A DNA stretch of 64,000 nucleotides from Pseudoalteromonas sp. MMG007. GTDB lineage: Bacteria > Pseudomonadota > Gammaproteobacteria > Enterobacterales > Alteromonadaceae. Under the pieces are notes generated by a model. That model saw only the letters and a program-made list of their open reading frames with translations. It was not told the DNA's origin and ran no database searches. Location of the stretch: contig NZ_JAGJEI010000012.1 of the NCBI RefSeq assembly GCF_018100985.1, positions 1 through 64,000 of the forward strand, in the 5' to 3' direction. Position 1 is the stretch's first letter; every line of letters begins with the position of its first letter. Positions 62,394 through 64,000 of this stretch are shown in pieces. Both the position numbers and the translations under genes were made by a program.

Positions 62394-63437
62394 TCAAAAG
62401 CTTGATCTCTCGCTAGCTATTAATCGACATTTAAACTTAAACTTTAAGCCATTGTTATTTTGAATTCCTACAGTGGCTTCATCATCAGTTGCATCAATCA
62501 CACTCAAATTAACATCTCCGCAAGTTACACCTGTATATTTATCAGATTCAATAGCAGTGTATATATGCCCAAGCTTATCTTGCCCTAGAGCTTTCCTTTC
62601 TATCAGATAAAAGTCAACTCCCAAAGATTTTAATAATGTGCCAGACAATGCGGTCATATCTTCGCAGTCCCCTTCACCATCAACAATAGTTTTAGATGGT
62701 AAACGCGTTCCTGAAACATCAACTTTATAACTTATACTTTTACTTACAAAATCGAGAACGCTTTGCGCCTTGTCAATATCAGTTCCATTTTTTATTAGAG
62801 TTAGCTTATCGACTAAACAGTCGCCTAATTCAGAAGACTCATTTATCGCTCTATTTACGCCACTAAGGTCAGCGTTAAAGTTGCTTAATGCTGAAGTACT
62901 CTCCTTATCCTCAATGCAACTTATAGCTTTTTCTAGTTTAGTACTCTTCGAAAAACAGATCAGCAATAAAGTAATTACGACTAGAGTCATGGCAAGTATT
63001 GATAAATTCGTCTTCTTATTATTTTTCAACTCTTTCTTTAGCATCAAATATACGCTCGCTTCATCAACTTTTTTCCATGCTTCATAGCCCAGCGTATTAA
63101 TGATCTTATGTCGAATGAGCATCTTCCTTGTAAATGAAGTATATAAAAAAGTCACTCCATAAATGATTGATAGGAATATACATATGAAAACATACGCAAG
63201 AATCTTCTCTTTAACGGCATCACTATCTAGATTTTGAGCATGTCGTATAGCAGCTGAAAAAAGTGGTTTATTCTCTACTGCGAAAAAAATCTATAGCATA
63301 TTTGATGAACCAAAGATCAGTAGCATCCCCAGAGTTGATATCTTTTTTTTCAAGTTTACTTCTATAAAAAGAAAAATAATTAATATTTGAGTGCCGAATA
63401 CAGCCAAAAAACCTTTTACTTTATTCAATAATTTCAT
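62394..63437 (-). pseudogene. Transglutaminase-like membrane protein gene broken by one in-frame TAG
   Basis: The frame starts at ATG 63437 (MKLLNKVKGFLAVFGTQILI), passes TAG at 63293-63291 (codon 49) and stays open to 62394, 346 sense codons plus the TAG. Before the stop are one full hydrophobic helix and half of another (GMLLIFGSSNML); after it the helix continues (IFFAV), followed by another helix AYVFICIFLSIIYGVTFLYT. The C-terminal part is a transglutaminase-like domain: GDCEDMTALSGTLLKSLGVD (Cys), GHIYTAI (His) and VIDATD (Asp). A GTG-initiated shorter protein from 63155 is possible but would lose the first helices. I call it a nonsense pseudogene or a sequencing error. Confidence 0.7.
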
Positions 63438-63654
63438 ACTTTCCAACTATTCAAAAGTCACACAAATCAGCCTCAAAGACTGTAAGTTTATTATCTTATT
63501 TATTCTAAAATTTCTATTAATGCCCTTGAGTATTTTGAAGCTTTGTATAAATTATGTAATCAACAATCTCACTGGGATTCTATAGCTATTATAAATGTTA
63601 AAACTAATCAAAGTTTAAGATAAACTCCAATCTACCAACACACCAATTGCCCGT

Positions 63655-63837
63655 GATCACACCTGAAACTGAGTTAATGATGAGTAATTTACAGCATGGC
63701 GGAATTTTGTTCCCGACAAATTCCAAGTACCTAAATCCCTTTAGGCAATGCTTTACAAAGCGTAGCTTGGCCATGGATGGCCTATCTACGCTGGTTACGT
63801 TCACATCATTAACGTAAGTTGAAGATACAGTGTGATC
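63655..63837. repeat. Nested palindromic repeat element, copy 2 with extra hairpins
   Basis: Same outer and inner arms as 62101-62235. Between CATGG and ATGCT it has about 48 extra bases that themselves form two small hairpins: GGAATTTTGT/ACAAATTCC (one bulge) and CCTAAA/TTTAGG. Copy 1 lacks them, so the element grows or shrinks by palindromic modules. Confidence 0.8.
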
Positions 63838-63898
63838 CTCGGGTGCGCCGTGAGTGACGAGTGACCGAAGCGAAGCTTCGCAGCACGAAGAAGTGAAA

Positions 63899-64000
63899 GC
63901 ATGGATGCTGACAGGAACCCTGCTTCATGGACGAATTACCTCGTACAATGCCAAAATATTTCTCAAATGCCACCCTTTGGTTGCCATCGCCAACGCGATA
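63899..64000 (+). repeat. Composite repeat at the right end, opposite orientation to 51725-51920
   Basis: GCATGGATGCTGACAGGAAC starts at 63899, followed by CCTGCTTCATGGACGAATTA and then ACCCTTTGGTTGCCATCGCC. The same sequence, with substitutions, lies on the minus strand at 51905-51814. The window ends inside this module, so its outer limit is not visible. The remaining space from 63438 to 63654 shows nothing further. Confidence 0.7.

Noticed and set aside
63155-63437. Frameshift at the A7 run near 63282-63288 in the transglutaminase-like gene
   Set aside because: The frame starting at ATG 63437 is continuous with the downstream frame; the only interruption is a TAG codon, so no shift is needed.
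1-64000. tRNA or rRNA genes
   Set aside because: I looked for cloverleaf-like cores and TTCGANTC-type T loops in the gaps and saw no convincing one; this was by eye, so a short gene may have been missed.

Overview
The window looks like a chromosome segment of a marine gammaproteobacterium of the Pseudoalteromonas type. This is inferred from the AT-rich coding style, the mix of genes (TonB-dependent receptor, secreted M72-type metallopeptidase, DUF5666 and CotH lipoproteins, ArfA, degenerate HD-GYP response regulator) and abundant short palindromic intergenic repeats. No rRNA or tRNA gene was recognised.

Layout. 1-8.6 kb: YeiH-type transporter with a divergent LysR regulator, a thioredoxin-like protein, a large unknown protein, then a LysR regulator divergent from a GST plus MDR-dehydrogenase pair. 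8.8-11.4 kb: a lipoprotein with three lamin-tail domains and a CotH kinase domain. 11.6-14.8 kb: an AT-rich accessory patch with a 58-residue membrane protein, a solitary integron-type gene cassette with a well-formed attC site, and an S41 peptidase. 14.8-29.6 kb: mainly housekeeping and metabolic genes (anmK, GNAT, a second MDR/GST pair, chemoreceptor, RecQ-family helicase, type II NADH dehydrogenase, a DUF2235 hydrolase, cytochrome b561, arfA). 29.8-36.3 kb: a TonB-dependent receptor broken by one in-frame stop, a cytoplasmic histidine kinase divergent from a REC plus degenerate HD-GYP protein, and hemH. 36.3-37.0 kb: four tandem copies of a repeat of about 160 bp. 37.6-48 kb: a metallopeptidase made as two genes (propeptide-like and catalytic), a DUF5666 lipoprotein, a PepSY-like/response regulator/kinase operon, a nucleotide pyrophosphatase, dgt and a Pro/Glu-rich membrane protein. 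48.2-51.6 kb: a fic gene bracketed by direct repeats that contain a palindromic operator, a tandem array of units of about 115 bp, and a secreted-protein pair.

52.0-63.4 kb is a putative phage-defence island. It holds a Zorya type II-like zorA-zorB-HNH operon, a divergent 1050-residue PLD/helicase/DUF3427 protein, and a tightly overlapping three-gene operon (metallophosphoesterase, P-loop ATPase, and an unknown protein with a duplicated IFGLGYE motif) that I cannot match to a named system. The three-gene operon is the best candidate for something undescribed. Beyond it is a transglutaminase-like membrane protein gene broken by an in-frame amber codon, sitting between two copies of a nested palindromic element. 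Related repeat modules lie in opposite orientation at the two edges of the island.

The Zorya-like motor genes and the HNH protein probably form one effector unit. The three-gene operon is probably translated as a coupled unit. Both statements are inferences from gene order and overlap, not from any test.
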